Positions 27,057 through 35,418 of a stretch of DNA of 64,000 nt are shown here, one piece after another (the first letter of the stretch is position 1; each line of letters starts with the position of its first letter). Below the pieces are notes generated by a model that was given only the letters and a program-made list of their open reading frames with translations, ran no database searches and had not been told where the DNA came from. The stretch comes from Rhodobacter sp. Lineage in GTDB: Bacteria; Pseudomonadota; Alphaproteobacteria; Rhodobacterales; Rhodobacteraceae. Where the stretch lies: contig JAIXXB010000041.1 in assembly GCA_027490955.1 (NCBI GenBank), positions 1-64,000 on the forward strand, in the 5' to 3' direction. The position numbers and the translations under genes were made by a program.

Positions 27057-27071
27057 TTAACCACAGCTTAA
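27057..27071. promoter_or_regulatory. CtrA-type box (TTAA-N7-TTAA)
   Basis: TTAA at 27057-27060 and 27068-27071 are separated by CCACAGC. This is an exact match to the alphaproteobacterial CtrA consensus half-sites and spacing (known from Caulobacter and relatives). It lies about 92 bases ahead of the RTX gene start. Binding is inferred. Confidence 0.45.
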
Positions 27072-27162
27072 GCTTAGCCAGACACAGAATATCTGCGCGG
27101 CGGCCCAAATCCTGACCAAAGCCCGCAGGCAACCGCCGCTGCCAACCGATAACGAGTGATCT

Positions 27163-28815
27163 ATGGAACTTGCCCTTCTTGCCAATGTCTTGCTGTTTGT
27201 CGGCTCTTTCGCGCTGAATCTGATCAATGATCTGGGCAATGATACGCCTGATGACAATAACGACGACGATGCCAGCTATGACTTTTCGCAAAAGGGCACC
27301 GATGGCAATGACACGGTGTCGGCGCAGAATGAAAACACCAAATTCACCCTTGGCGCGGGTGATGATCTGCTGTTTGGCTCGGCGGGCGATGATCTGGGCC
27401 TGATGGGCGAGGGCGACGATACGGCCGCGATGGGCGGCGGCGATGATCTGGCCTATGGCGGGGCGGGGGATGATTCGGTCTGGGGCGCGCTGGGCGATGA
27501 CACGCTTTATGGCGACGAGGGCGATGATACGCTGTCGGGCCTTTCGCCGCTGTATGGCGGGCTGGACACGGCCACCACCGCCGATGGCCATGACAAATTA
27601 TTTGGCGGCGCGGGCAACGATCATCTCATCCTTGGGCGCGGGGATGAGGGGGCGGGCGGCGCAGGCAATGACGTGTTCGATCTGGACATGCGCTGGAGCG
27701 ATGGCGACGAGCGTATCTTTGTGCATGATTTCCAGCGCGGCGCAGATCGGCTGAACATCATCTATCCACGCACATTTGACAGCGCAGGTGCGCCTGTGGT
27801 CCCCAATTTGACCATCGAGCTGTCGGCCAATGGGCAAAACAGCCTGATCCGCCTTGATGGGCGCGTGGTGGCCACCTTGGCGGGGGTGGTGAACCTGACT
27901 TCGGCCGATATCACGCTGGTGCCCTCTTCGGTAACTGACAGCAATTACCAACCCGCCAATTATGCCGAAGAACGCTTTGGCACGGCGGGGGCAGATACGT
28001 TCAGCGCCGGCAAAGGCACGGGATATTTTGCCGAAAGCGGCAATGACAGTTTCACAGGCTCTAGCGCATCTGATTATGCCGATATGGGCGCAGGCAATGA
28101 CAGCGCCGATATGGGCGCGGGCAATGACAGCGGTTTGGGCGGGGCGGGGGCCGATACGCTGCTGGGCGGGGCGGGCAGCGATACGCTGCTGGGCGGGGCG
28201 GGCGTTGACCGATTGGATGGCGGTTTGGACAATGACCGCCTCTATGGCGGCGATGGCGGCGACTCCCTTTTGGGGGATGGCGGCAGTGATACGTTGGACG
28301 GCGGGCAAGGCGATGACGGGGTCTTTGGCGGCCTTGGCAATGACCAGTCCTTTGGCGGCGATGGCAATGATCTGATCGAAAGCGGCGCAGGCAGTGACCA
28401 GCTTTATGGCGGGGCGGGCGATGACAGTTTGCGCGGTTATGGCGTGGGCGGGGACAACAGCTCGAGCGCGGCGCAAAATGACGGGTCAGACACGCTCAGC
28501 GGCGGCGATGGCAATGATGTCATTTGGGCTGGCGCAGGGGATGTGGCCTATGGCGGCGCGGGGATTGACCGCTTTTTGGTGACCGAGCCGCAATTTGGGG
28601 CAACTGGGCTGACGCGCATCGAAGATTTCGCCGCAGGCGAGACGATTGTTGTCAATTACCTTGCCGCCGATGGCGCGCCTGTCATCACGCTGTCGCCCTC
28701 GCCCGTGGCGGGCGAGGTGAATATTCTGGCCGATGGCAATGTGATTGCCCGTGTGGTGGATAAGGCCGGCGCATTGACGCTGGGATCCATTTCGCTGGCC
28801 CCAATCACGCCATAA
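27163..28815 (+). CDS. RTX calcium-binding protein
   Basis: A 550-residue acidic protein. A short hydrophobic N-terminus (LALLANVLLFVGSFALNLI) is followed by RTX nonapeptides in two blocks: about residues 45-170 (GAGDDLLFGSAGDD) and 270-470 (GGAGSDTLLGGAG, GGDGGDSLLGDG). Each block ends in a similar ~60-residue module starting DF (27727-27942 and 28624-28812). RTX repeats form calcium-filled beta-rolls in type I secreted proteins. No ABC/HlyD/TolC genes are in the window. A CtrA-type box lies upstream. The N-terminal hydrophobic segment is unusual for a type I substrate and might act as an anchor. Confidence 0.85.
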   Translation: MELALLANVLLFVGSFALNLINDLGNDTPDDNNDDDASYDFSQKGTDGNDTVSAQNENTKFTLGAGDDLLFGSAGDDLGLMGEGDDTAAMGGGDDLAYGGAGDDSVWGALGDDTLYGDEGDDTLSGLSPLYGGLDTATTADGHDKLFGGAGNDHLILGRGDEGAGGAGNDVFDLDMRWSDGDERIFVHDFQRGADRLNIIYPRTFDSAGAPVVPNLTIELSANGQNSLIRLDGRVVATLAGVVNLTSADITLVPSSVTDSNYQPANYAEERFGTAGADTFSAGKGTGYFAESGNDSFTGSSASDYADMGAGNDSADMGAGNDSGLGGAGADTLLGGAGSDTLLGGAGVDRLDGGLDNDRLYGGDGGDSLLGDGGSDTLDGGQGDDGVFGGLGNDQSFGGDGNDLIESGAGSDQLYGGAGDDSLRGYGVGGDNSSSAAQNDGSDTLSGGDGNDVIWAGAGDVAYGGAGIDRFLVTEPQFGATGLTRIEDFAAGETIVVNYLAADGAPVITLSPSPVAGEVNILADGNVIARVVDKAGALTLGSISLAPITP

Positions 28816-28907
28816 GCTTTCACAAACTGGCCGCATTTGGGTCACGCTTTCACCGCAGCCCATCGTTAAATTTGGGTAAAGCTGCATTTAACCCTTGCGA
28901 GTGAACC

Positions 28908-29330
28908 ATGGATCTTTCCTCTATCCGCACGGCGCTGAACGGATTTTCCGATGCCACCCCCGTATCGCCGCCGCATCAGCGCGATCTGGCCGCCGCGCCA
29001 TTTCTGCTGGGGGCAGAGGCGCGGGTATTGCCTGCCCAATCGCCCACTGCGCTGGATCATCTGCTGGATTTGAACGCGCCAGAGGCGTGGCACCCCGAGA
29101 TGATGGCCGATTTCACCCAAGACGATATTGTGGAAATCGACTATCCCTGCGGGCAAGATGAACCTGAGCTTGCGCTGAATTACAACGTGGCCTTGGCTGC
29201 CACTGAAATCTGGCTGGACGGGGTGGTTGTCGCCTTGGTGCAAATGCGCCAAGGCGAAGGCCCGCTGAAGGCCAGCGCGATCCGCCTGATCCCCGATCTG
29301 GGACTGGCGGCCGAATGGGGCGCGCGGTAA
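28908..29330 (+). CDS. Small protein sharing the terminal module of the upstream RTX protein
   Basis: A 140-residue protein without RTX repeats or signal peptide. Its second half (from ADFTQDDIVEIDYP, through TEIWLDGVVVALV, to IRLIP) lines up by eye with both DF modules of the RTX protein encoded just upstream (DF..G....V.Y, then I..DG.V.A.V, then I.L.P). The N-terminal 65 residues are Pro/Ala-rich and unlike anything I know. A TTAA-N7-TAAA sequence lies at 28866-28880. It may be a stand-alone secreted module or a chaperone-like partner; neither is proven. The ATG at 28908 is the first in frame; an SD-like GCGAG lies about 10 bases upstream. Confidence 0.7.
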   Translation: MDLSSIRTALNGFSDATPVSPPHQRDLAAAPFLLGAEARVLPAQSPTALDHLLDLNAPEAWHPEMMADFTQDDIVEIDYPCGQDEPELALNYNVALAATEIWLDGVVVALVQMRQGEGPLKASAIRLIPDLGLAAEWGAR

Positions 29331-29391
29331 CTTTTCTTCCGCGCTTTGGCCCCGTTGCAGGGGGAGTATCGGGCGCAATGTGGGGCGGCCT

Positions 29392-31233
29392 TTATTGGGC
29401 CGCCACCTCTGCAAGCCCGTCTTCCTCGCCCGCCGATTGGCGCGCCCACATGGCGGCATATTTGCCCCCACGCGCCAGCAGTGCCTCATGCGTGCCAGAT
29501 TCGGTAATAACCCCGCCCTCCAGCACAAAAATCGCATCTGCATCGGCAATGGTGGACAAGCGATGGGCAATCATCAGCACCGACCGCCCCTGCCCCATTT
29601 CGCGCAAAGACACCTGAATATCCTGCTCGGTTTGGGTATCTAGGGCGGACGTCGCCTCGTCCAGCACCAAAATGGGCGGATTTTTCAGCAAAGTGCGGGC
29701 AATGCCCACGCGCTGCTTTTCCCCGCCAGACAGTTTCAGCCCGCGCTCGCCGACAGTGGTGGCGTATCCTTGGGGCAAAGAGGTGATAAAATCGTGGATT
29801 CGGGCGGCTTTTGCCGCTGCCTCGACCGCGCTGCGCGGGGCATCTGGGTTGCCATAGGCGATGTTGTAATAAATCGTATCATTGAACAAAACCGTGTCCT
29901 GCGGAACGATCCCAATCACCTGATGCAGCGAGGTTTGCGTGACATCGCGCAGGTCTTGCCCATCGATGCGCACCGCGCCGCCCGTCACATCGTAAAAGCG
30001 GAACAACAGCCGCGCGATGGTGGATTTGCCCGCCCCCGATGGGCCAACAAAGGCCACCCGCTGACCAGGTTTCAGGGTAAAGGACAGACCTTTGAAAATG
30101 GCGCGGTCCGCATCATAACCGAAATGCACGTCATCAAAGGTCACCTCGCCGCCTGTCACGACAATAGGCTTGGCATTTGGCGCGTCATTCACCTCGGCAG
30201 GTTGGCCCAGAAGGCCGAACATCTCGCCCATATCGACCAAGGCCTGACGGATTTCGCGGTAAACTGTGCCCAAAAAGCCCAAGGGCATGGTGATTTGGAT
30301 CATATAGGCATTGACCATCACAAAATCGCCCACAGTCAAACTGCCCGACTGCACGCCAAACCCCGCCATCACCATCACGGCCACAAGCCCCGATGTGATA
30401 ATCAGCGATTGGCCCGCATTCAGCAATGACAGCGAATAGCCTGTCTTGACCGCCAGCCCCTCATAGGCGGCCATAGCACCATCATAGCGCTGGGCCTCGC
30501 GCGCCTCGGCGTTGAAATATTTGACAGTTTCAAAGTTCAGCAGGCTATCGATGGCCTTTTGATTGGCATCTGAATCCTGATCGTTCATCTGGCGGCGAAT
30601 TTTCACCCGCCATTCGGTGATTTTAAAGGTGAAGGTCACGTAAAGATAAATCGTGCCCACGACCACAACCATATAGGCCCAGCCGAAATACAGCGCAAAG
30701 AACAGCGAGACGAGGATCAACTCCAGCGTCAAAGGGCCGATGGAAAACAGCAAAAAGCGCAACAGAAAATCCACGCCCTTCACCCCGCGCTCGATAATGC
30801 GCGACAGACCGCCCGTTTTGCGCGTGATGTGATAGCGCAAAGACAGGCGGTGAATATGGGTAAAGGTTTCCAAGGCCAGCGCCCGCAAGGCCCGCTGGCC
30901 CACGCGCACAAAGACCGCATCGCGCAATTCATTGCCCAACACCGAACCCAGCCGTGCAAGTCCATAGGCCACTGTCAGGCCAATCGCGCCCAGCATCATC
31001 ACCTCGGCAGGGGCGGCCCCTGCCCCCAGCGCATCCACCGCCAGCTTATACAGGTAAGGCGTTGTAAAGCCGACCAATTTCGCCGCCATCAGCAGCAAAA
31101 GGGCCGCCACCACGCGGCGTTTCACCCAGCCCTGCCCTTCGGGCCACAGATAGGGGATCACGCGGCGAATGGTCACCCATCCGCTGGCGGGCTTTTCGGG
31201 AATATCGGCAGAGGTCGCGGTGTTTTTGCGCAT
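29392..31233 (-). CDS. Atm1-type ABC exporter (fused permease-ATPase)
   Basis: A 613-residue half-transporter: six membrane spans in residues about 45-330, then an ABC domain with Walker A GPSGAGKS, Q-loop GIVPQDTVLFND, signature LSGGEKQRVGIAR, Walker B ILVLDEATSALD and H-loop AHRLST. Length, the YHITRKTGGLSRIIERG stretch and the ILELILVSL-type spans match the Atm1/ABCB7 group, which exports glutathione-linked sulfur or metal conjugates. It would work as a homodimer in the inner membrane. It follows the LysM gene on the same strand, 111 bases away, past a hairpin. Confidence 0.88.
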   Translation of the reverse strand: MRKNTATSADIPEKPASGWVTIRRVIPYLWPEGQGWVKRRVVAALLLLMAAKLVGFTTPYLYKLAVDALGAGAAPAEVMMLGAIGLTVAYGLARLGSVLGNELRDAVFVRVGQRALRALALETFTHIHRLSLRYHITRKTGGLSRIIERGVKGVDFLLRFLLFSIGPLTLELILVSLFFALYFGWAYMVVVVGTIYLYVTFTFKITEWRVKIRRQMNDQDSDANQKAIDSLLNFETVKYFNAEAREAQRYDGAMAAYEGLAVKTGYSLSLLNAGQSLIITSGLVAVMVMAGFGVQSGSLTVGDFVMVNAYMIQITMPLGFLGTVYREIRQALVDMGEMFGLLGQPAEVNDAPNAKPIVVTGGEVTFDDVHFGYDADRAIFKGLSFTLKPGQRVAFVGPSGAGKSTIARLLFRFYDVTGGAVRIDGQDLRDVTQTSLHQVIGIVPQDTVLFNDTIYYNIAYGNPDAPRSAVEAAAKAARIHDFITSLPQGYATTVGERGLKLSGGEKQRVGIARTLLKNPPILVLDEATSALDTQTEQDIQVSLREMGQGRSVLMIAHRLSTIADADAIFVLEGGVITESGTHEALLARGGKYAAMWARQSAGEEDGLAEVAAQ

Positions 31234-31293
31234 AGGGTCCTACTGGGGGGCACTTTTGATTGCCCCTACCTATGCCCGATTGCGCCAAAACGC

Positions 31294-31320
31294 CAGTGCC
31301 CCCGCCATGCGAGGGCACTG
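31294..31320 (-). terminator. Hairpin between the LysM gene and the ABC exporter gene
   Basis: An 8-bp perfect stem CAGTGCCC/GGGCACTG with an 11-base loop sits 24 bases after the LysM gene stop (minus strand). There is no clear U-tract, so it may be a weak terminator or an mRNA-stability hairpin. Confidence 0.4.
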
Positions 31321-31344
31321 CATTTGCGCACAGGTCTGCGGGCG

Positions 31345-32346
31345 CTATTGCAGGGTTGGGATGGTAAAGACTTGGCCCGGATAGATCAAATTGGGGTCTT
31401 TGATCTTGTCCTTATTGGCCTCATACACTTGGATATACATCAGCCCATCGCCAAAGGTCGCCTCGGCAATGGCCCACAGCGTCGCCCCCGTGGCGATTTC
31501 CACCACTTTGGGTTCGGGGGCGGCTGCGGCCAAGGCTTCGGGCGCGGCTTTGGTGATTTGCATTTCATAGCGCGAGGTGACCTTGCCGCTGGCGTCCAAT
31601 TGGTCGGCGCGCAGCGTGTGATCGCCCGCCGCGACCCCTGCCAAAACAGCGTTAAAGCTGCCATTACCCGTGATCGGGGCCGAGGCCGTGTCGACATTAT
31701 CAACATAAAGGCGCACCACCGCCCCTGCTGCGCCACGCCCGCCCACGCGGATCAAATCGCCGTCATAGGTGACAGTATCGATGGTGATATTGGCCAAATC
31801 TGCCCCGTCCACCACGGCCACGCCCTGATCTGTGACTGTCAGCGCGGCGCTGGCGGTGGTTGGATCCAGCACGACCCGATCTTTGCCTTCCACTTCCACC
31901 CCGTCGGTGGCCTTGGACAGCACTGTCAACACGCGCGGCTTATCGGATGCGGCCAGCGAGAACAGGCTGGTATAGGCCCCCGCGCTGTCGGCCATGGCAA
32001 AAGCGGCCTCTGCCCCGTCAATGCGCAGCGAGACGCGCGCACCCGCTTCGGCCGCGCCCGCGATGGTGGCATTGCCGTCAGGCTCTATGCGCACAACGTC
32101 CAAAGTGGGGGCCATACGTTCGGCCGCAGGGGCAGGTTCGGCCGCAGGGGCAGGTTCGGCGGCGGGGGCAGGGGTGGGTTCGGCGGCAGGTGCAGGGGCA
32201 GGCGCAGGTTCGGCGGCAGCCACAGGTTCGCCCGCAGGGGCAACAGGCGGCGCGCTTTGCGTGGCAAACCACAGCGCAACTGCGGCGGCAATCACCACAC
32301 CCGCCCCAGCCACGATTTTTACAGCGTTGCTTGAAATAACCGCCAT
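31345..32346 (-). CDS. Membrane-anchored LysM protein with Ig-like domains
   Basis: A 333-residue protein. One N-terminal hydrophobic anchor (VKIVAGAGVVIAAAVALWF) is followed by an Ala-Pro-Glu linker (about 35-78, built from an 18-bp DNA repeat), two beta-rich stretches that look like bacterial Ig-like domains (about 80-170 and 180-265), and a C-terminal LysM (GATLWAIAEATFGDG to NLIYPGQVFTIP). LysM binds peptidoglycan, so it is probably tethered in the membrane and contacts the wall. No catalytic domain is visible. The ATG at 32344-32346 follows GAGAGGGTAG. Confidence 0.85.
   Translation of the reverse strand: MAVISSNAVKIVAGAGVVIAAAVALWFATQSAPPVAPAGEPVAAAEPAPAPAPAAEPTPAPAAEPAPAAEPAPAAERMAPTLDVVRIEPDGNATIAGAAEAGARVSLRIDGAEAAFAMADSAGAYTSLFSLAASDKPRVLTVLSKATDGVEVEGKDRVVLDPTTASAALTVTDQGVAVVDGADLANITIDTVTYDGDLIRVGGRGAAGAVVRLYVDNVDTASAPITGNGSFNAVLAGVAAGDHTLRADQLDASGKVTSRYEMQITKAAPEALAAAAPEPKVVEIATGATLWAIAEATFGDGLMYIQVYEANKDKIKDPNLIYPGQVFTIPTLQ
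32119..32172. repeat. 18-bp tandem repeat coding the Ala-Pro linker of the LysM protein
   Basis: Three head-to-tail units of TTCGGCCGCAGGGGCAGG (third copy with two changes) at 32119, 32137 and 32155. On the minus strand they encode PAPAAE repeats, so copy number changes would alter linker length in frame. Confidence 0.85.
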
Positions 32347-32446
32347 GCTACCCTCTCCTGTCTATCGCAAATGTCGTCTGTGTAGTATTCCAGATTTTAG
32401 CGCCTGCAATATCATGTTTTATCGCAAAACCACGAAGGAAATAGCA

Positions 32447-33007
32447 ATGGCACAAACAAGCCTGTCGATCTGTGTCTTTTGCGGCGCAAAAACGGGGCAT
32501 AACCCCGCCCATGCGCAGGCGGCGCGCGATTTGGGCGCGGCATTGGCCGATATGCGGGCAAGGCTGGTTTATGGCGCGGGTGATGTCGGGCTGATGGGCA
32601 TTTTGGCACGCAGTGCCATGGCGGCAGGGGCGAAATGTTTGGGCGTGATCCCGCAGCATCTTTTGAATCTTGAGGTGGGCAAGCGCGATTTGACCCAATT
32701 CATCGTCACCGAAAACATGCATGAGCGGAAGATGACCATGTTTTTGCAAAGCGATGTCATCGCCCTGTTGCCGGGCGGGGCGGGCAGCCTTGATGAGTTT
32801 TTCGAAGTGCTGACTTGGGCGCAAATCGGCCTGCACCAAAAGCCGATTATTTTGATAAATATCGATGGCTATTGGGGCCCGCTACTTGCACTTGTTGACC
32901 ATATCATCGCCCATGGCTTTGCCGCGCCCACTGTGCGGGGGCTGTTTCATGTGGTGGATGATGTGGCAGGCTTTCGCGCGGCGGTGCAAAGCCTGCCCCC
33001 AGCATGA
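32447..33007 (+). CDS. LOG-family protein (TIGR00730)
   Basis: A 186-residue Rossmann-like protein: SICVFCGAKTGHNPAH at the start, LVYGAGDVGLMG (about 44-55), MHERKMTMF, and PGGAGSLDEFFE (about 106-117). This corresponds to the PGGxGTxxE motif of the LOG/lysine-decarboxylase-like family, with Ser in place of Thr. LOG enzymes hydrolyse nucleoside 5'-monophosphates to base and ribose phosphate. The upstream part of the open frame is antisense to the LysM gene; GAAGGA ahead of the ATG at 32447 settles the start. Its stop overlaps the methyltransferase start (ATGA). Confidence 0.9.
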   Translation: MAQTSLSICVFCGAKTGHNPAHAQAARDLGAALADMRARLVYGAGDVGLMGILARSAMAAGAKCLGVIPQHLLNLEVGKRDLTQFIVTENMHERKMTMFLQSDVIALLPGGAGSLDEFFEVLTWAQIGLHQKPIILINIDGYWGPLLALVDHIIAHGFAAPTVRGLFHVVDDVAGFRAAVQSLPPA

Positions 33008-33645
33008 AGGGGCATTCCCCCTATTGCCCTGCACAGATGGTGCCTGCCTATGATGATCTGCCCCGTATGGCGCAGGTTTTGCTGGCCCAGCAGATGGGCG
33101 CAGGCAGCGTATTGGTTCTGGGCGCGGGTGGCGGCAATGAGATGGCCGCACTGGCGGCCGCCCGCGCAGATTGGCGCTTTGTTGGGGTGGATCCTTCGGC
33201 ACAGATGCTGGATTTGGCACGTTCCAAATGCGCTGCTTTGTCAGATCGTATCACCTATATTCACGGCACAATCGAGGCAGCCCCACAGGGGCCTTTTGAC
33301 GGCGCAACCTGCATTTTGACGCTGCATTTCTTGCCCAAAGAGGAAAGGCTTGCCACATTGCGCGCCCTGCGCGCGCGGCTCAGGGCGGGGGCGGCGCTGG
33401 TGGTGGCGCATCACTCTATCCCTGCGGGCGAGGCAGGGGTTTGGTTGCCCCGCTTTGCCGATTTTGCCGCAAACAATGGCGCTGTGGGGCCGACGCTGGC
33501 CAATGGCGCGCAGGCACTGGGCAAGGCTTTGCCCATCTTGACCCCTGAGGAGGATATGGATGTGATGCGCGCGGCAGGTTTCGGCGATGTGGCACAATTC
33601 TACCACGCCTTTACCTTTCGCGGCTTTGCGGGCTTTGCGCAATAA
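33004..33645 (+). CDS. Class I SAM-dependent methyltransferase
   Basis: A 213-residue protein with motif I VLVLGAGGGNEMAAL (about 35-49), motif II FVGVDPSAQMLDLAR (about 59-73) and the motif IV-like FDGATCILTLHFLP. The substrate is not evident. It begins inside the LOG gene stop (ATGA), so the two are translationally coupled. It ends at a hairpin shared with the convergent sodB. Confidence 0.85.
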   Translation: MKGHSPYCPAQMVPAYDDLPRMAQVLLAQQMGAGSVLVLGAGGGNEMAALAAARADWRFVGVDPSAQMLDLARSKCAALSDRITYIHGTIEAAPQGPFDGATCILTLHFLPKEERLATLRALRARLRAGAALVVAHHSIPAGEAGVWLPRFADFAANNGAVGPTLANGAQALGKALPILTPEEDMDVMRAAGFGDVAQFYHAFTFRGFAGFAQ

Positions 33646-33670
33646 AAAGGCCCGCGCGCGGCGGGCCTTT
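33644..33670. terminator. Terminator between the methyltransferase gene and sodB
   Basis: An AAAGGCCCGC/GCGGGCCTTT stem with A-rich sequence on the left and TTT on the right. The T-run is longer on the minus strand (TTTTTA), so it fits sodB best but can serve both convergent genes. Confidence 0.85.
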
Positions 33671-33688
33671 CGGTGCAGACTGCTCTGC

Positions 33689-34291
33689 TTACATCTTGGC
33701 AGCAACCGCTTCCCAATTGACCAATTTATCCAAGAAATTGGTCAGATAGGCAGGGCGCTTGTTGCGGAAATCAATATAATAGGAATGTTCCCACACATCA
33801 CAGCCCAGCAAAGCGGTTTGGCCAAAGCACAAGGGGTTCACGCCGTTTTCGGTTTTGGTGATTTTCAGCGCGCCGCCCGCATCTTTGACCAGCCACGCCC
33901 AGCCCGAGCCGAACTGGCCCGCCCCTGCGGCGGCAAAATCATCCTTGAACTTTTGGATCGATCCAAACGCCTCTACCAGCGCCTTTTCCAAGGCACCTGG
34001 CATCTTTTTGCCCTCTCCTGGCCCCATCACTTCCCAAAACAGGTTGTGGTTCCAGTGCTGGCTGGCATTGTTGAAAATGCCCGATTGGGCCACCGCACCC
34101 GCCGCATAGGTGCCGCGCACGATATCCTCCAGCGATTTGCCTTCCCATTCGGTGCCAGCAATCAGTTTGTTGCCGTTATCAACATAGGCCTTGTGGTGGA
34201 TGTCGTGGTGAAATTCCAGCGTCTCGCGCGACATGCCCAAAGGGGCCAGCGCATCATGCGAATAGGGCAGATCGGGAAGGGTAAAGGACAT
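33689..34291 (-). CDS. sodB: Superoxide dismutase, Fe/Mn family
   Basis: A 200-residue cytoplasmic-type enzyme: first metal ligand in LEFHHDIHHKAYV, second in NASQHWNHNLFW, and DVWEHSYYIDFRNKRPAYL carrying the last Asp and His. The GAGQFGSGWAW motif and Gln-containing FGQTALLGCDVWEH suit the iron-type or cambialistic group. It converts superoxide to peroxide and oxygen. GGAGCTTGA precedes the ATG. Single gene, convergent with the methyltransferase. Confidence 0.95.
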   Translation of the reverse strand: MSFTLPDLPYSHDALAPLGMSRETLEFHHDIHHKAYVDNGNKLIAGTEWEGKSLEDIVRGTYAAGAVAQSGIFNNASQHWNHNLFWEVMGPGEGKKMPGALEKALVEAFGSIQKFKDDFAAAGAGQFGSGWAWLVKDAGGALKITKTENGVNPLCFGQTALLGCDVWEHSYYIDFRNKRPAYLTNFLDKLVNWEAVAAKM

Positions 34292-34392
34292 ATCAAGCTC
34301 CTAGGTTATGGCTGCTGTACATAGAAGCGCGCGCAGCCAATTGGTCAAGGGGCCAAGGGCGAAATTTCATCTATGCCCAGCTTCGCGCTGGC

Positions 34393-34800
34393 CTAAACCT
34401 TTTTGCAGGTGCCGCGCGCCTCAAATTCGTTGGAATAGCCCGTGGGCTTGGCCTGCACGCGGATTTTCATACTGTCTTGGGACAGGGTGGCGCGGTATTC
34501 GATGCGCGCCCTTTGATTGCCTGCGCGGGTGTCAACCGACCAGCGAAACAAAATGCCAGAGGCTGTGGTATCGCCCACTTTGGCATTGACGCTTTGCGTG
34601 CCGAAATGCTGCATCACGGCGTCTTCGACGACAATTTCGCGCGCATCGGCGGCGATATGCACATACATATCCTGCGAAATCCACCCCGTGCGCCTGCCCG
34701 TTTCCTTTAACGTGCAGTAATAGTTTTGCGCAAAGGCAGGGGCGGCAATGCCAAACCCCACTGCGCAAAGCACGGCCACCAGATATCGATTTGACGCCAT
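34393..34800 (-). CDS. Small secreted protein of unknown function
   Basis: A 135-residue protein with a signal peptide (LVAVLCAVGFGIAAPAFAQ) and a beta-rich mature part with two cysteines (NYYCTLKE and GTCKKV) that could form one disulfide. I recognise no family. A good AGGGAG lies ahead of the ATG at 34798-34800; an in-frame codon 7 residues earlier is not preferred. It stands alone between sodB and the sarcosine oxidase operon. A similar size and cysteine layout occurs in the unknown protein at 12073, but the sequences do not align by eye. Confidence 0.7.
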   Translation of the reverse strand: MASNRYLVAVLCAVGFGIAAPAFAQNYYCTLKETGRRTGWISQDMYVHIAADAREIVVEDAVMQHFGTQSVNAKVGDTTASGILFRWSVDTRAGNQRARIEYRATLSQDSMKIRVQAKPTGYSNEFEARGTCKKV

Positions 34801-34863
34801 TTTATACGCTCCCTGCGGCATTTTTCAACCTCAGGTTACGAATGTCGCCCCAGCATAGCAAGC

Positions 34864-35418
34864 CTAAATCTCTGTGCCCGGCCTTGCGGCATGCGACAGC
34901 AGATCGAACACATATTGCGCGACCGAGCGGAAACAGATCACCGTGGCATTGCCCCCTTCCAGCCAAAAGGCTGCGGGCACTTGCGCAAGGCGGGTGCGGC
35001 GCAGCTCGTTCGGGGCAAGGGCGGCGAAATCTGTGGGGGTAAGTTTGGCCAACACCGATTGCGCCATACCCTCTACGGCAAAAACCGCGCGCGCGTGTGA
35101 CACATCCAGCGCCAGATGGTGCTGGCCTGCCAGCGCCTGCGCAATCGCCTGCAGCGCAGCAGGCACATCAGCCTGCGGCATCAGCAGCAAATATTCATCG
35201 GGCGACATCCATGCGCAGCGTTTGCCGTCGGCGGCTGTTTCAATGCCGCGCTGGGGCGGGATGGCGCAGCCCGTGGCGGCCTTGATCGCCGCCGCCAGCC
35301 CCGCCAAATCCTGCGCCGCGCGCAACGTGATCATGCCCAGCGGGCCAATATCGCGGATACGGGCATAGCCCGCAAAGACAGCCCCGTTCAGGGCAGATGC
35401 GGCTGCGCGATCAGACAT
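34864..35418 (-). CDS. soxG: Sarcosine oxidase subunit gamma
   Basis: A 184-residue protein with the SoxG pattern: MITLRAAQDLAGLAAAI near the start, WMSPDEYLLLMP in the middle, DVSHARAVFAVEG, and the late FRSVAQYVFDLL. The subunit stabilises the heterotetrameric enzyme and has no cofactor of its own. The ATG at 35416-35418 overlaps the soxA stop by 8 bases; the longer open frame would reach further into soxA and is less likely. It is the last gene of the operon. Confidence 0.9.
   Translation of the reverse strand: MSDRAAASALNGAVFAGYARIRDIGPLGMITLRAAQDLAGLAAAIKAATGCAIPPQRGIETAADGKRCAWMSPDEYLLLMPQADVPAALQAIAQALAGQHHLALDVSHARAVFAVEGMAQSVLAKLTPTDFAALAPNELRRTRLAQVPAAFWLEGGNATVICFRSVAQYVFDLLSHAARPGTEI

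Noticed and set aside
29382-29406. GGCGGCC/GGCCGCC hairpin as a terminator of the ABC exporter gene
   Set aside because: The stem encloses the stop codon of the gene and has no U-tract on either strand.
30829-32334. A 501-codon plus-strand open frame
   Set aside because: Antisense to the Atm1-type and LysM genes; only low-complexity Gly/Arg stretches.
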